Source of the DNA: UBA10649 sp963842725
GTDB lineage: Bacteria > Actinomycetota > Actinomycetes > S36-B12
Assembly (NCBI GenBank): GCA_963842725.1
Contig: CAWJHN010000001.1
Span: forward strand, 62,001 to 126,000
Direction: 5' to 3'
DNA: 64,000 bases
The position numbers and the translations under genes were made by a program. The first letter of the stretch is position 1; each line of letters begins with the position of its first letter. This document shows, piece after piece, positions 1-7,573 of the stretch. The notes beneath the pieces were generated by a model. It was not told the origin of the DNA, searched no databases, and saw only the letters and a program-made list of their open reading frames with translations.

Positions 1-145
1 GTGCCATTGCCGGCATTTCCGGACGAAATCCTGTGGTTTGGCTAACGCCTTTGCCGCTGACGGGCGGGGCATCGAGCAGCTCCACGATGTTCCTCTCGTC
101 ATCGACGACGAGCAGGCGGGCTTCCGGCACGCTGGGAGTTGTCAC
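1..145 (-). pseudogene. Response regulator, N-terminal fragment broken at window edge
   Basis: Reading leftward from a GTG at 145 (or 130), the frame gives a canonical receiver-domain start, VTTPSVPEARLLVVDDE, with the acidic pair DDE that binds Mg2+ in OmpR/PhoB-type regulators, then RNIVELLD. From about position 70 leftward the expected receiver sequence stops and an unrelated stretch (APPVSGKGVSQTTGF) continues without a stop to position 1. The gene is therefore interrupted (inserted element, recombination or misassembly) or simply not continuous here. It is the last gene after the exporter operon, where a two-component system is commonly found in actinobacteria. A triple 11-bp direct repeat lies 33-61 bp upstream of its start, consistent with autoregulation. 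Identity of the first 25 residues is clear; the reason for the break is unknown. Confidence 0.6.
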
Positions 146-177
146 GGGTCAAGTCGCGCCCACGGACCACGCGGTTC

Positions 178-206
178 CCTGTGGGCCACCTGTCAGGTTC
201 CTGTGA
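178..206. promoter_or_regulatory. Triple 11-bp direct repeat, likely response-regulator operator
   Basis: On the + strand CCTGTGG (178), CCTGTCA (189) and CCTGTGA (200) start exactly 11 bp apart, i.e. one helical turn. Read in the gene direction they are TCACAGG-like half-sites 33-61 bp upstream of the response-regulator GTG. Tandem half-sites with 11-bp spacing are the usual binding pattern of OmpR/PhoB-family regulators. A matching array lies before the exporter operon at 5099-5138. Confidence 0.55.
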
Positions 207-231
207 GTTCCTGCCGTTCCCGGATGGCCGA

Positions 232-834
232 TCAGGATGCGGCAGGGCTGGCTCCGCCGCCTGGTGCCGGCATGAGCGGTGCACACGTGTCGAGCGCGGC
301 CTGCACATCGGGATCCGTGCGGTCCAGGGTGCGGAAGCCGTCCGGACCCGAGGCCAGCGTGACGCCATGGTCGGACAGGCACGACGTGAACGCCGCGAGC
401 GCAGTCTGGTCGATGGCGCCCGGCCCTCCGGGGCCACCCTGGCCCATCTGCGGCCGCATGCTCGCGCAGGCCTGCTGTGCCGCGTCAAACGTCTGCTGGT
501 CGACACCGTCGGGCAGCGGCATCTGGCTCAGGCCGTTGGGCCCGCCCGACGGAGGCGCGCCCGTGGGAATTCCGCTTGGCGGCGCACCCTGGGCACCGCC
601 CGGACCGCCGAAGTCCTCAAGCGTCACGCCGTTCTGTGCCATGCAGTCGCGGTAGGCCGCGAAGCCGTCCGATCCACCACCGGACGCGGCGCCGCTCGCC
701 CCGGCCGACGCGGCCGGACTGGCAGCAGCCGTACTCGCCGCGGTGCCGGCCGATGAACCGCCTCCGCAGGCGGTCAGGGTCAGCAGCAGGGCGCCGACCC
801 CGGCCGACATCAGCTTCGTGCGCGTCATCGTCAT
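232..834 (-). CDS. Lipoprotein with two Cys-pair repeats, exporter-associated
   Basis: 200 aa. A basic N-terminus and hydrophobic segment end in the lipobox LTAC, so Cys22 should be lipidated and the protein anchored outside the membrane. After an Ala/Ser/Gly linker there are two related units: FAAYRDCMAQNGVTL followed by a Cys about 50 residues later, and AFTSCLSDHGVTL followed by Cys near LDTCAPLMP. The repeat C-(M/L)-x3-4-GVTL and the paired cysteines suggest duplicated small disulfide domains separated by a Pro/Gly-rich linker. It is the fifth gene of a translationally coupled operon (its start overlaps the previous stop) whose other products form a MacB-type tripartite exporter, so a role as extracellular accessory or substrate-binding lipoprotein is inferred. 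The function itself is unknown. Confidence 0.8.
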   Translation of the reverse strand: MTMTRTKLMSAGVGALLLTLTACGGGSSAGTAASTAAASPAASAGASGAASGGGSDGFAAYRDCMAQNGVTLEDFGGPGGAQGAPPSGIPTGAPPSGGPNGLSQMPLPDGVDQQTFDAAQQACASMRPQMGQGGPGGPGAIDQTALAAFTSCLSDHGVTLASGPDGFRTLDRTDPDVQAALDTCAPLMPAPGGGASPAAS

Positions 835-1385
835 TCTCCTTGGGTTGCAGGGGTGGGAGTGGCGTCAGTCGGCATGTCCTCGGAAACGGACGTGGCAGTG
901 ACCTTCCCGTCGCTGCCGGTCTCCCCGGTCACCGTGACCGTGCTGCCGACGGCAAGGTCGGACAGGTCGATGTCATTCTGCTTCGTGACCGAGGCGTCAT
1001 CGGGCACGGTGACGATGACGACGGCGTCGGCCCCGGTGGAGACGTAGAGGGTGTTGCCGTCGACCAGCTTCACGGTGCCCCGCGTGGTGTCCGCATCCGC
1101 GGCACCGTCCGTCGAGCCCGCGGCCGGTCCGGATCCCGGCATTCCCCCGGGGAAGCCACCACCGGAGGCGAAGTCCGGCAGTCCTCCACCGAAGGACGGC
1201 AGTCCGGAAGAGGAGCTCGGTCCGAGCTTCTCGTGGGCGAACGCCCCGCCCGCGAAACCGATCGCCACGAGCAGTAGGGCCAGCAGCGCCCAGGTGATGC
1301 GGTTCGGCCGCGCATGCTCGCGCTTGGCCAGCAGCGTCGCGAGATCGTCCTCGGCGCGCATCGGGGTGGTGGTCGTCTCACTCAT
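831..1385 (-). CDS. Single-pass membrane protein with extracellular OB-like domain
   Basis: 184 aa. Residues 1-29 are cytoplasmic and charged, about 30-50 form one transmembrane helix (ITWALLALLLVAIGFAGGAF), then a Gly/Pro/Ser-rich linker leads to a C-terminal beta-rich domain (about 100-165: GTVKLVDGNTLYVST ... VTVTGETGSDGKVTATSV). The 'effect of X on value' pattern resembles DUF5666-type OB-fold domains. It overlaps the permease upstream by 8 bp and the lipoprotein downstream by 4 bp, so it is co-translated with the exporter. The Gly/Pro/Phe linker (GFPGGMPGSG) is similar in composition to the C-terminal tail of the adaptor protein, hinting at shared surface properties. Its role in the exporter is unknown. 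Confidence 0.8.
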   Translation of the reverse strand: MSETTTTPMRAEDDLATLLAKREHARPNRITWALLALLLVAIGFAGGAFAHEKLGPSSSSGLPSFGGGLPDFASGGGFPGGMPGSGPAAGSTDGAADADTTRGTVKLVDGNTLYVSTGADAVVIVTVPDDASVTKQNDIDLSDLAVGSTVTVTGETGSDGKVTATSVSEDMPTDATPTPATQGE

Positions 1386-2592
1386 GTCTCAGCGCCTCGA
1401 TCGGTCGAAGGGATGCGGCACGATTGGCGGGGTAGCTGCCGAAGAACAAGCCGAGGGCAACGGAGACGGCGAAGGCGCCGACGACGGAGATCGGCATGAT
1501 GACCGGCGTGACGCCGGCGATGTCGAAACGCGTCACGACCAGGGCTACCAGCACGCCTGCGATGCCGCCGATCATCGACAGCACGGTCGCCTCGACGAGG
1601 AACTGACCCAGGATGGCGCCTTTGCTGGCGCCGATCGCCTTGCGGATGCCGATCTCGCGCGTCCGCTCGGTGACGGTCACCAGCATGATGTTCGTGATGC
1701 CGATACCGCCGACGAGGAGGCTGATGGCGGCGACGGCACCGAGCAGCACGGTGAACACCTGGTTCGTGTCCTGGACGGTCGATAGCAGGCTTGCCTGGTT
1801 CAGGATCTGGTAGTCGCGGGTTGACGAGTCCGTGACGTCATGTCGCGCGTCGAGGATCGACTGCACCTGCGACTGCGCCGCGTCCGTCGTGTCGGACGCG
1901 GTGGCCTGGACGACGATGGAGTCCAGGCTGCCGTACCCGGTGAGATGGTCCTGAACCGTGGTCAGCGGAGCGACGGCGGTGTCGTCCGCATCCTGGAACC
2001 CACCGGTCGATCCCTTGGACTCGAGCACGCCCACGATGGTGAAGGGGGTGCCGTTGCACACGATGGTCTTGTTGAGCGGATCGACCTCACCGAAGAGCTC
2101 GTCGACGACCGTCTGCCCGACCACGAGGGACCGGCGACTGCCTGTGACGTCGTCGTTCTGGAAGTAGGCACCCGTGGTCACTTTCGCGTTCGATGCCTCG
2201 AAGTACGACGGCCACGTGCCGGTGATGGACGTGTCATGCGATGAGCCTTCGAAGGTGCATGTCGCCTGGGCCTGCACGGCGGGCGCAACGGACAGTACGT
2301 CTGGCGCGAGAGTCTGGTCGACCAGCGCCTGCGCATCGGCGACGGTCAGGTCCTTGTACTGCGTGCGGGTGTCCGATCCAGGGGGACCGAAGGCTCCGTG
2401 CCGGATGGTCAGCGTGTTGGTGCCCAGACTCTCCAGGCGCTGGGTCACGGCCTGCGACGAGCCATTGCCCACCGCCACCAGCACGATGACGGCAGCGACG
2501 CCGATGAGGATGCCGAGGACTGTGAGCGAGGAGCGCAGCCGGTTGGCCGAGATTCCCCGCAGTCCGATGCGGATGGTCTCCCACAGGCTCAC
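1378..2592 (-). CDS. MacB/FtsX-type ABC exporter permease
   Basis: 404 aa. Typical MacB permease layout: N-terminal helix (LRSSLTVLGILIGVAAVIVLVAV), a large extracytoplasmic MacB-PCD domain (about 45-265), then three C-terminal helices, with the FtsX motif TERTREIGIRKAIGA before the third-last helix. It overlaps the ATPase gene by 4 bp and the next gene by 8 bp. With the adaptor and ATPase it should form a mechanotransmission-type exporter of the macrolide/peptide/lipid class; the substrate cannot be told from sequence. Full family length, no defects seen. Confidence 0.93.
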   Translation of the reverse strand: MSLWETIRIGLRGISANRLRSSLTVLGILIGVAAVIVLVAVGNGSSQAVTQRLESLGTNTLTIRHGAFGPPGSDTRTQYKDLTVADAQALVDQTLAPDVLSVAPAVQAQATCTFEGSSHDTSITGTWPSYFEASNAKVTTGAYFQNDDVTGSRRSLVVGQTVVDELFGEVDPLNKTIVCNGTPFTIVGVLESKGSTGGFQDADDTAVAPLTTVQDHLTGYGSLDSIVVQATASDTTDAAQSQVQSILDARHDVTDSSTRDYQILNQASLLSTVQDTNQVFTVLLGAVAAISLLVGGIGITNIMLVTVTERTREIGIRKAIGASKGAILGQFLVEATVLSMIGGIAGVLVALVVTRFDIAGVTPVIMPISVVGAFAVSVALGLFFGSYPANRAASLRPIEALRHE

Positions 2593-3317
2593 GACGCTGT
2601 CACCCCCGCCGCGGTCCGCCGAGCGCCGCGCGGCCGGTTCCAGCGGTCGTCGGCGATGAGCCCGTCGATCAGGGTGATCACCCGGTCGGCGCGTTCGGCG
2701 ACGTCGTCCTCGTGAGTGATCATCACGATCGTCCGTCCGTCCGCGTGAACAGCGTCCATGAGGTCGAGCACGTCCTTCGTCGACTTGCTGTCGAGGTTGC
2801 CCGTGGGCTCGTCAGCCAGCAGGAGCGCAGGCTCCGACGCCAGCGCACGGGCCACGGCCACTCGCTGCTGCTGGCCGCCAGAAAGCTCGGTGGGCTCGTG
2901 GTCCATGCGTGCCTGCAGCCCCACCGCCTCCAGCGCCGAGATGGCACGCTCGTGGCGCTCCCGGCGCCCGACCCCGCGGTACAGCAGCGGGAGTTCGACG
3001 TTCGCCAACGCGGTGGTGTGCGGAATCAGGTTGAAGGACTGGAAGATGAACCCGATCTTGCGGTTGCGCACGATCGACAGCGCTGACTCGTCAAGATCAT
3101 CGATGTTGATGCCGTCCAGCTCGTAGTGACCGAGCGACGGCACGTCCAGGGCACCGATGATGTTCATCAGCGTCGACTTGCCCGAACCTGATGCGCCCAT
3201 GATCGCCACGTAGTCACCACGTTCCACGGTCAGATCGATCCCGCGCAGGGCGTGGACCGTGCTCTCCCCCATGCCGTAGACCTTGGTGATGCCGGTAAGG
3301 GCGATGACGGGGGTCAT
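2589..3317 (-). CDS. MacB-type ABC transporter ATP-binding protein
   Basis: 242 aa. LolD/MacB-family ATPase: Walker A GASGSGKST, Q-loop FQSFNLIPHT, signature LSGGQQQRVAVARAL, Walker B LLLADEPTGNLD, and switch His in VMITHEDD. I chose the ATG at 3317 because it gives the usual MTPVIALTGITKVYG start and overlaps the adaptor stop as ATGA; the open frame continues 92 codons upstream but those residues are antisense-like Arg/Gly-rich sequence. It pairs with the FtsX-type permease encoded next. Confidence 0.95.
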   Translation of the reverse strand: MTPVIALTGITKVYGMGESTVHALRGIDLTVERGDYVAIMGASGSGKSTLMNIIGALDVPSLGHYELDGINIDDLDESALSIVRNRKIGFIFQSFNLIPHTTALANVELPLLYRGVGRRERHERAISALEAVGLQARMDHEPTELSGGQQQRVAVARALASEPALLLADEPTGNLDSKSTKDVLDLMDAVHADGRTIVMITHEDDVAERADRVITLIDGLIADDRWNRPRGARRTAAGVTAS

Positions 3318-5077
3318 CCGAGGCCACCACCGGCCGGCGGGCCGCCGGCTGGCGGACCGCCACCGCTCCCGAAGCCGCCACCGGGGAACCCACCCGCGGG
3401 GAAGCCGTCGGTCCCGCCCGCGACGGACGTGCTGATCACGACCTCCTGGCCCTCGGTCAGGCCACCGGTGATCTGCGTGCCCGAGTCCCCGACCAGCCCT
3501 ACGGTGACCGGGACGACGGTGTCCACTCCGTCGGTTCGAACCGTGACCGTGCTCTGTCCACCGGCGGTGGTGACGGCGGAGGAGGGCACCCACAGAACGT
3601 CGGTCGCCTCGTTCGTGGTCACGACGATGCTGGCGCTCATGCCCTCCTTCAGCCCCTCAGGCACGGTGTCCAGCGTGATAGTCGCCCCGTAGGTCGTGAC
3701 GCTGCCGCCCGTCGTCGGCAGGAGGTCTACTTGCGACACCATCCCGGTTGCTGACCCGCCCGGCAGGGCGTCGAAGGTCACGGTGGCCTTCTGATCCACG
3801 GCCAACTTCGTCGCATCCGCCTCGGCGAAGTCGGCGGTCACCTCCAGGCCACCGCTGGGCAGCAAGGTGACGACGGTCGTGCCGGCTTGAGCCGCGTCAC
3901 CCTTCGACACCAGCACGGCGGCTACGGTTCCGGCCACCGGCGCCCTCAGCCGCGTCGCAGCAACGGCCTGCCGGGCCGCCGCGACCCCGGCATCTGCGAC
4001 CTCGATGCCGGCCTGTCCGGTGGTCAGGGCCGTGCCACCGGCGGCTACCGCCTGCGTCGACAACCGAGCCGTCGCGAGCGCCTCCTCTGCGTTGGCGATG
4101 GCCTGCTGGTCACTCCTCGTGCCCTTCCGTTGCGCCAGCTCGGCGCTCGCGAGTGACTCCTTCGCCGACGCAACGGAATCGATGCCGTTCCGCTGCAGAG
4201 AGGCCTGGAGCTTCTTCAGGGCGACGTTCGCCTGGGTGACCTTCGCGGCGCCGTTCACGAGGGACTGCTGCGCCTGCACGTTCTGCGTGCTCACGCTGTT
4301 CTGCGCCAGCTCGAGTTGCTGCCGCGCCGTGCGGAGGGCGTCCACTGCCGAGGTGCACTGCGTCGAGCTCGACCCGTAGGTGTTGCAGGCATCCGACTGC
4401 TTCGCCTGAGCCGCATCGGCATTGACCTGTGCCTGATTCACCTGGATGTTGTCGGTCACCTGGGTCGCTGATGCGGTCTGCACCGCCTGGTCGTAGGCCG
4501 TCGTGGCCGTGGCCACCTCACCCTCCGCAGCGCGCAGTTGACTCCAGGCCTCGGCATTCGGGCACGTGCCATTCGGGTCCAAGCAGGAGTCCGCCCAGGA
4601 GGACCGGGCGGTCGCCAGGGTTCGCTTGGCAGCGGCTACGGCCTGCTCGTAGGAAGCGGCATTCAGCCGTGATGTCGCACGGGCCTGCTGCACGGCTCTC
4701 TGGGACTGCTCTTCCGTGAGAGTCGACTTCTCCGCGTTTGTCACGGCCTGCACGTAGGAGCTTCGCGCCGTGACCAGACCCTCACGGGCGGCCTCGTCGT
4801 CCAGGGCCACCAGGACCTTGCCTCCACGAACCGTCTGTCCGGCTTCGGCCGATACCCTCGCAACGGTGCCACTGGAGGTGAACGACAGGTCCAGGCTCCC
4901 GGCGGTCGCGACCGTGCCGGTGGCGGTGATCGTCTCGCTGACTGTTCCCGACTGGACTGCCACCGTGCGACCCGTCGCCTCCTGCTCAGGGGAGGAGAAG
5001 AGCCACAGGTATACGCCCACCCCGGAGGCCACCAACGCCACCGCCAGAGCGATGTTGATCCAGACGATCCGCTTCAT
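3314..5077 (-). CDS. HlyD/MacA-type periplasmic adaptor protein
   Basis: 587 aa. N-terminal signal anchor (WINIALAVALVASGVGVYLWLF), then a split biotinyl-lipoyl-like domain (ITATGTVATAGSLDLSF ... GQTVRGGKVLVALDD), a long Ala/Gln-rich coiled coil (about 100-360), the second lipoyl half (LRAPVAGTVAAVLVSKGD), beta-barrel and membrane-proximal domains, and a Gly/Pro-rich tail of about 35 residues (PAGGFPGGGFGSGGG). The long hairpin is unusual for a monoderm-type organism, where such adaptors lack an outer-membrane partner. First gene of the five-gene exporter operon; an 11-bp repeat array lies 22-61 bp upstream. RBS is weak (AGGA very close to the ATG). Confidence 0.92.
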   Translation of the reverse strand: MKRIVWINIALAVALVASGVGVYLWLFSSPEQEATGRTVAVQSGTVSETITATGTVATAGSLDLSFTSSGTVARVSAEAGQTVRGGKVLVALDDEAAREGLVTARSSYVQAVTNAEKSTLTEEQSQRAVQQARATSRLNAASYEQAVAAAKRTLATARSSWADSCLDPNGTCPNAEAWSQLRAAEGEVATATTAYDQAVQTASATQVTDNIQVNQAQVNADAAQAKQSDACNTYGSSSTQCTSAVDALRTARQQLELAQNSVSTQNVQAQQSLVNGAAKVTQANVALKKLQASLQRNGIDSVASAKESLASAELAQRKGTRSDQQAIANAEEALATARLSTQAVAAGGTALTTGQAGIEVADAGVAAARQAVAATRLRAPVAGTVAAVLVSKGDAAQAGTTVVTLLPSGGLEVTADFAEADATKLAVDQKATVTFDALPGGSATGMVSQVDLLPTTGGSVTTYGATITLDTVPEGLKEGMSASIVVTTNEATDVLWVPSSAVTTAGGQSTVTVRTDGVDTVVPVTVGLVGDSGTQITGGLTEGQEVVISTSVAGGTDGFPAGGFPGGGFGSGGGPPAGGPPAGGGLG

Positions 5078-5098
5078 TCCTGCACCATGAACGAGTTT

Positions 5099-5138
5099 CC
5101 TGAGGTTTCACTGTGAACCTCGTGTGCTGCGCCTGTGA
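5099..5138. promoter_or_regulatory. Four 11-bp-spaced repeats upstream of exporter operon
   Basis: CCTGAGG (5099), ACTGTGA (5110), CGTGTGC (5121) and CCTGTGA (5132) begin at exact 11-bp intervals, 22-61 bp before the adaptor ATG. Consensus and phasing match the array at 178-206 before the response regulator, so both promoters are probably bound by the same OmpR/PhoB-type regulator. The segment 5102-5121 also reads as an imperfect palindrome (GAGGTT ... AACCTC), an alternative explanation. The rest of the gap up to the tRNA (5139-5395) shows nothing I can support. Confidence 0.5.
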
Positions 5139-5395
5139 ATCGATGCGACGGGCCAGCCCATCCGCGCGCGTGAGACCTAACTCGCTCCAGACCGCCTCTC
5201 CCTCGCCTGCCACAACGAGGGAGACAGTGCCCCTTCTCTACGTGAACCGGGCCAGGGCCGAAGCCAGCACCAATCTGGTCGTCGGCGGCGTGCGATTCAC
5301 GTGCCACTAAGAGGGCGCACGAGAGCCCATTCCCCGCAGAAACGAGGGGAATCGACAAGCCCGAAAGCCGTTGCTCTGCAACGGATCTTGGGGAG

Positions 5396-5469
5396 TGGGG
5401 CGGGTCGGGCTCGAACCGACGACGACCAGATTATGAGTCCGGGGCTCTAACCAGCTGAGCTACCGCCCC
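5396..5469 (-). tRNA. tRNA-Met (CAU)
   Basis: Complete cloverleaf on the minus strand: acceptor GGGGCGG/CCGCCCC, D arm GCTC...GAGC, anticodon stem CCGGA/TCTGG (one G-U pair) with loop CTCATAA, and T arm GTCGG-TTCGAGC-CCGAC; discriminator A, no encoded CCA. Anticodon CAU. It lacks initiator features (the acceptor 1-72 pair is G-C). A CAU tRNA could also be the lysidine-modified Ile2 isoacceptor; elongator Met is favoured. Confidence 0.88.
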
Positions 5470-5968
5470 CGTGGGGTTCCGGCAGCCTATCCTCCTCACC
5501 GACCGAGGCCCGTGACCTGGTCGCATGTCACCACGTCTAGCGCCGCCCTTTGTGTCTGGCCGACGAGCTAACGACAACCTCGACTTTCTCGACGAGAATG
5601 CCTGGCCGACCTCCGCTCACGGCGCCGGCTGGCAGCCAGTGTGACGGTTGGCGGATCCCTTCATGGGTACCTGCAGGACGGTGGGGGGCCGTCCGACCCG
5701 GGCAACGAGGTTGCACACGCGTGCGCTGGGCATCTCCATCCCACAGGGACCTCGCCGACCTGGCCCGTGATCCCGCTGGGGCGGTTGCGACGGAGGCACC
5801 GCGACGCAAGGCGGCCGTGAGATCAACCTGCCCAGTGTCGTCACCGCGGCACGTGGGCGCAGGGTCGTTCAGTAGGGACTTGGCGCGCAACAGCCAGTTC
5901 TGATCGCTACCGTCGAGTGTCAACGGAGCCGGAGGAGTCCGGCTGCCCCTCACAGGTGGGAGATATCA
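5470..5968. other. Intergenic region without a supported gene
   Basis: About 500 bp between tRNA-Met and the secreted-protein gene. Open frames occur on both strands but have no recognisable product, convincing RBS or codon pattern. A small hairpin (AGCCGGA, loop GGAG, TCCGGCT; 5927-5944) lies just before the RBS of the next gene. It probably holds the tRNA promoter (right of 5469, minus strand) and the promoter of the gene at 5969. Confidence 0.5.
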
Positions 5969-6589
5969 GTGAGTGCGAAAAGGACGCTCGCCGGCGTTGC
6001 GTCGGCACTGGTGGTTGCCGGGACTCTCGTTGCCGTGGCACCCGCAGCGAGCGCGGCAACAACGTCCACGCCCGTCGCGTGCGTCGTCCCGTCCCAGTTG
6101 GTCATTGACGTCGCCGTGACTGTTGCTGCTGGCGACACGCTCGAGTTCACGAAGGATCCCAACTGTCCTGATGGCCCCAACTTCTTCTTCGGCATACGTC
6201 CATACGGGTCTCAGACCGAGAACACACCGGCAACCGTGGGCGTTGTCGAGGCATCCGACAACGGCACCGACTGGACTGGTGCCATAGACGACTACAGCTA
6301 CACGGTCCCGGTCAAGGTGCGTTACACCGCCCCGGCGGACGGCACGTCGAGTGATTCGTTCTATGTCGTCGCGGCCGAGCAAGGCAGTGGGGTTGCTGGG
6401 TACTTGTTCACCGTCACCGTCGGAGGACCTGCGGCGTCCACCACTCCTCCGGAGATGTGGTTCCAGTCATACGGCCGAGCCGGCGGGGACACGGAGTGCC
6501 TAGTTGGATGGAGCCCCAGTTACGCCATGTGGCCGAACGACGGCACTGGCGGTTGGGTGTGCGACCGCCGGGTCAAGAAGTTCGGCTGA
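5969..6589 (+). CDS. Secreted protein with WPNDGTGGWVC C-terminal module
   Basis: 206 aa from a GTG preceded by AGGTGGG. A Sec signal peptide (KRTLAGVASALVVAGTLVAVAPAASA) ends near residue 30. The middle (about 35-150) is a beta-rich, Cys-containing domain (FTKDPNCPDGPNFFFGIRP; VKVRYTAPADG) resembling a bacterial Ig-like fold. The C-terminal 45 residues (PPEMWFQSYGRAGG ... CLVGWSPSYAMWPNDGTGG ... CDRR) closely match the tail of the otherwise unrelated secreted protein at 61888-62553: a shared Trp/Gly/Cys-rich module with two cysteines. The function is unknown; a surface or cell-wall attachment role for the tail is speculative. Confidence 0.8.
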   Translation: MSAKRTLAGVASALVVAGTLVAVAPAASAATTSTPVACVVPSQLVIDVAVTVAAGDTLEFTKDPNCPDGPNFFFGIRPYGSQTENTPATVGVVEASDNGTDWTGAIDDYSYTVPVKVRYTAPADGTSSDSFYVVAAEQGSGVAGYLFTVTVGGPAASTTPPEMWFQSYGRAGGDTECLVGWSPSYAMWPNDGTGGWVCDRRVKKFG

Positions 6590-6616
6590 TATCACGAAGC
6601 ACAGGTGACGTGTCGT

Positions 6617-6675
6617 GCCTGCTCGCCAAGCAGGCATGGTGAAGCGGCCTCCCGATCGATTCCGGGGGCCGCTTC
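6617..6675. terminator. Two tandem hairpins after the secreted-protein gene
   Basis: GCCTGCT/AGCAGGC (6617-6635, 5-nt loop) is followed by GAAGCGGCC/GGCCGCTTC (6641-6675), which ends near a T-containing tract. They lie 28 bp after the stop at 6589 and fit a strong intrinsic terminator. The remaining gap to 6856 shows nothing else. Confidence 0.6.
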
Positions 6676-6856
6676 CTCGTTGCCGGCCGACCAGTGTGGG
6701 CGTGTCAGCGTGCCGGGTGCGAGGCGCCATGATGCCACGGGACACTCCTGATTGACGGCCATGCCGTCGTCCGGGATATTGAACCGGACATCGGCGGCTC
6801 GTTGTCCGTTCAGGCGGCGACGGCGGATCGCCACTCAGCCAGACGAGGGAGGGTCG

Positions 6857-7177
6857 ATGCCGAAGAAGAACCATGTCGACAAGATCGGCGATGCGGCGGC
6901 ACGTGCGAAGGTGACGATCACGACCGCTGGCGGCCACACCGTGGTGCTCGACGACAAGGCAAGGACGGTCACGATCACCCACAGCGGAGGCTGCTCCGTC
7001 AGGCTCACCGATACCGACGTCGAGGTGCTGGCCAATGCCCAGGTGAAGGTCACGGCACCGATGGTCAGCGTCGACACTCCGATGGCCCGGTTCAGCGGCG
7101 TCGTCAAGTGCGACGCCCTGATCACGAACTCGGTGGTGGCGTCCACCTACACGCCGGGCGCGGGCAACATCTGGTGA
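6857..7177 (+). CDS. Orphan baseplate/VgrG-spike-like beta-helix protein
   Basis: 106 aa; I chose the ATG at 6857 because GAGGGAGGG lies just before it. After a short polar start the protein is a string of short beta-strands of alternating pattern (VTITTAGGHTVVLDDKARTV; VRLTDTDVEVLANAQVKVTA; DTPMARFSGVVKC) and ends in SYTPGAGNIW-like ASTYTPGAGNIW. 'GGHTVVLDD...' and the terminal 'YTPGAGNIW' are typical of the C-terminal needle of gpV/VgrG-type spike proteins of contractile tails. No OB fold, tube, sheath or baseplate gene is present, so this is an isolated spike-like domain: a relic, a captured gene or a stand-alone beta-helix. The family call is from motif memory only. Confidence 0.55.
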   Translation: MPKKNHVDKIGDAAARAKVTITTAGGHTVVLDDKARTVTITHSGGCSVRLTDTDVEVLANAQVKVTAPMVSVDTPMARFSGVVKCDALITNSVVASTYTPGAGNIW

Positions 7178-7229
7178 CCTCGCCTGACGAGTCGAACGCG
7201 GACCACGCTGCCTGCTTGCGCCGCGCCGC

Positions 7230-7511
7230 ATGACGGAGGTCCGCATCGTCGTGCGCGTCAAGCCCGGCAGCTCCCGGACCAGGGTCGGCGGCGGCTATGG
7301 GCCGGACCGGCACCTCGTCGTGGCCGTCAACGCCCCGCCCGTCGACGGCGCCGCCAACGAGTCGGTCGTGCGCGCCCTGTCGGACGCCCTGGGCGTGCGA
7401 CCACGTCAGGTCCGCATCGTCTCGGGGCACACGGCCCGGACGAAGGTGGTCGGCATCGACTGCGACGATGCCGGCGCCATGCGCGCCCGCATCGACGAAC
7501 TGCTCTCCTGA
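7230..7511 (+). CDS. DUF167 (YggU) family protein
   Basis: 93 aa, normal family length. It shows the DUF167 hallmarks: VKPGSSRTRVGG near the N-terminus, VNAPPVDGAANESVVRALSDALG in the middle, and VRIVSGHTARTKVV. This small alpha/beta domain is widespread and of unknown biochemical function. It stands alone, convergent with the peroxidase gene, from which a 17-bp-stem hairpin separates it. RBS ACGGAGG is not obvious upstream; the ATG follows GCGCCGC. Confidence 0.88.
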   Translation: MTEVRIVVRVKPGSSRTRVGGGYGPDRHLVVAVNAPPVDGAANESVVRALSDALGVRPRQVRIVSGHTARTKVVGIDCDDAGAMRARIDELLS

Positions 7512-7515
7512 CACG

Positions 7516-7553
7516 GCGATGGGTGCCAGGCCCGAAGGCCTGGCACCCATCGC
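7516..7553. terminator. Bidirectional terminator, 17-bp perfect stem
   Basis: GCGATGGGTGCCAGGCC pairs with its exact complement across the tetraloop CGAA. It lies 5 bp after the DUF167 stop and 20 bp from the convergent peroxidase stop. Confidence 0.8.
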
Positions 7554-7573
7554 TGTCGGATGCTGGTCCGCGC

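Noticed and set aside
5537..5953. Minus-strand open frame of 138 codons beside tRNA-Met, possible integrase remnant
   Set aside because: No recombinase motif and no repeat of the tRNA 3' end in the flank.
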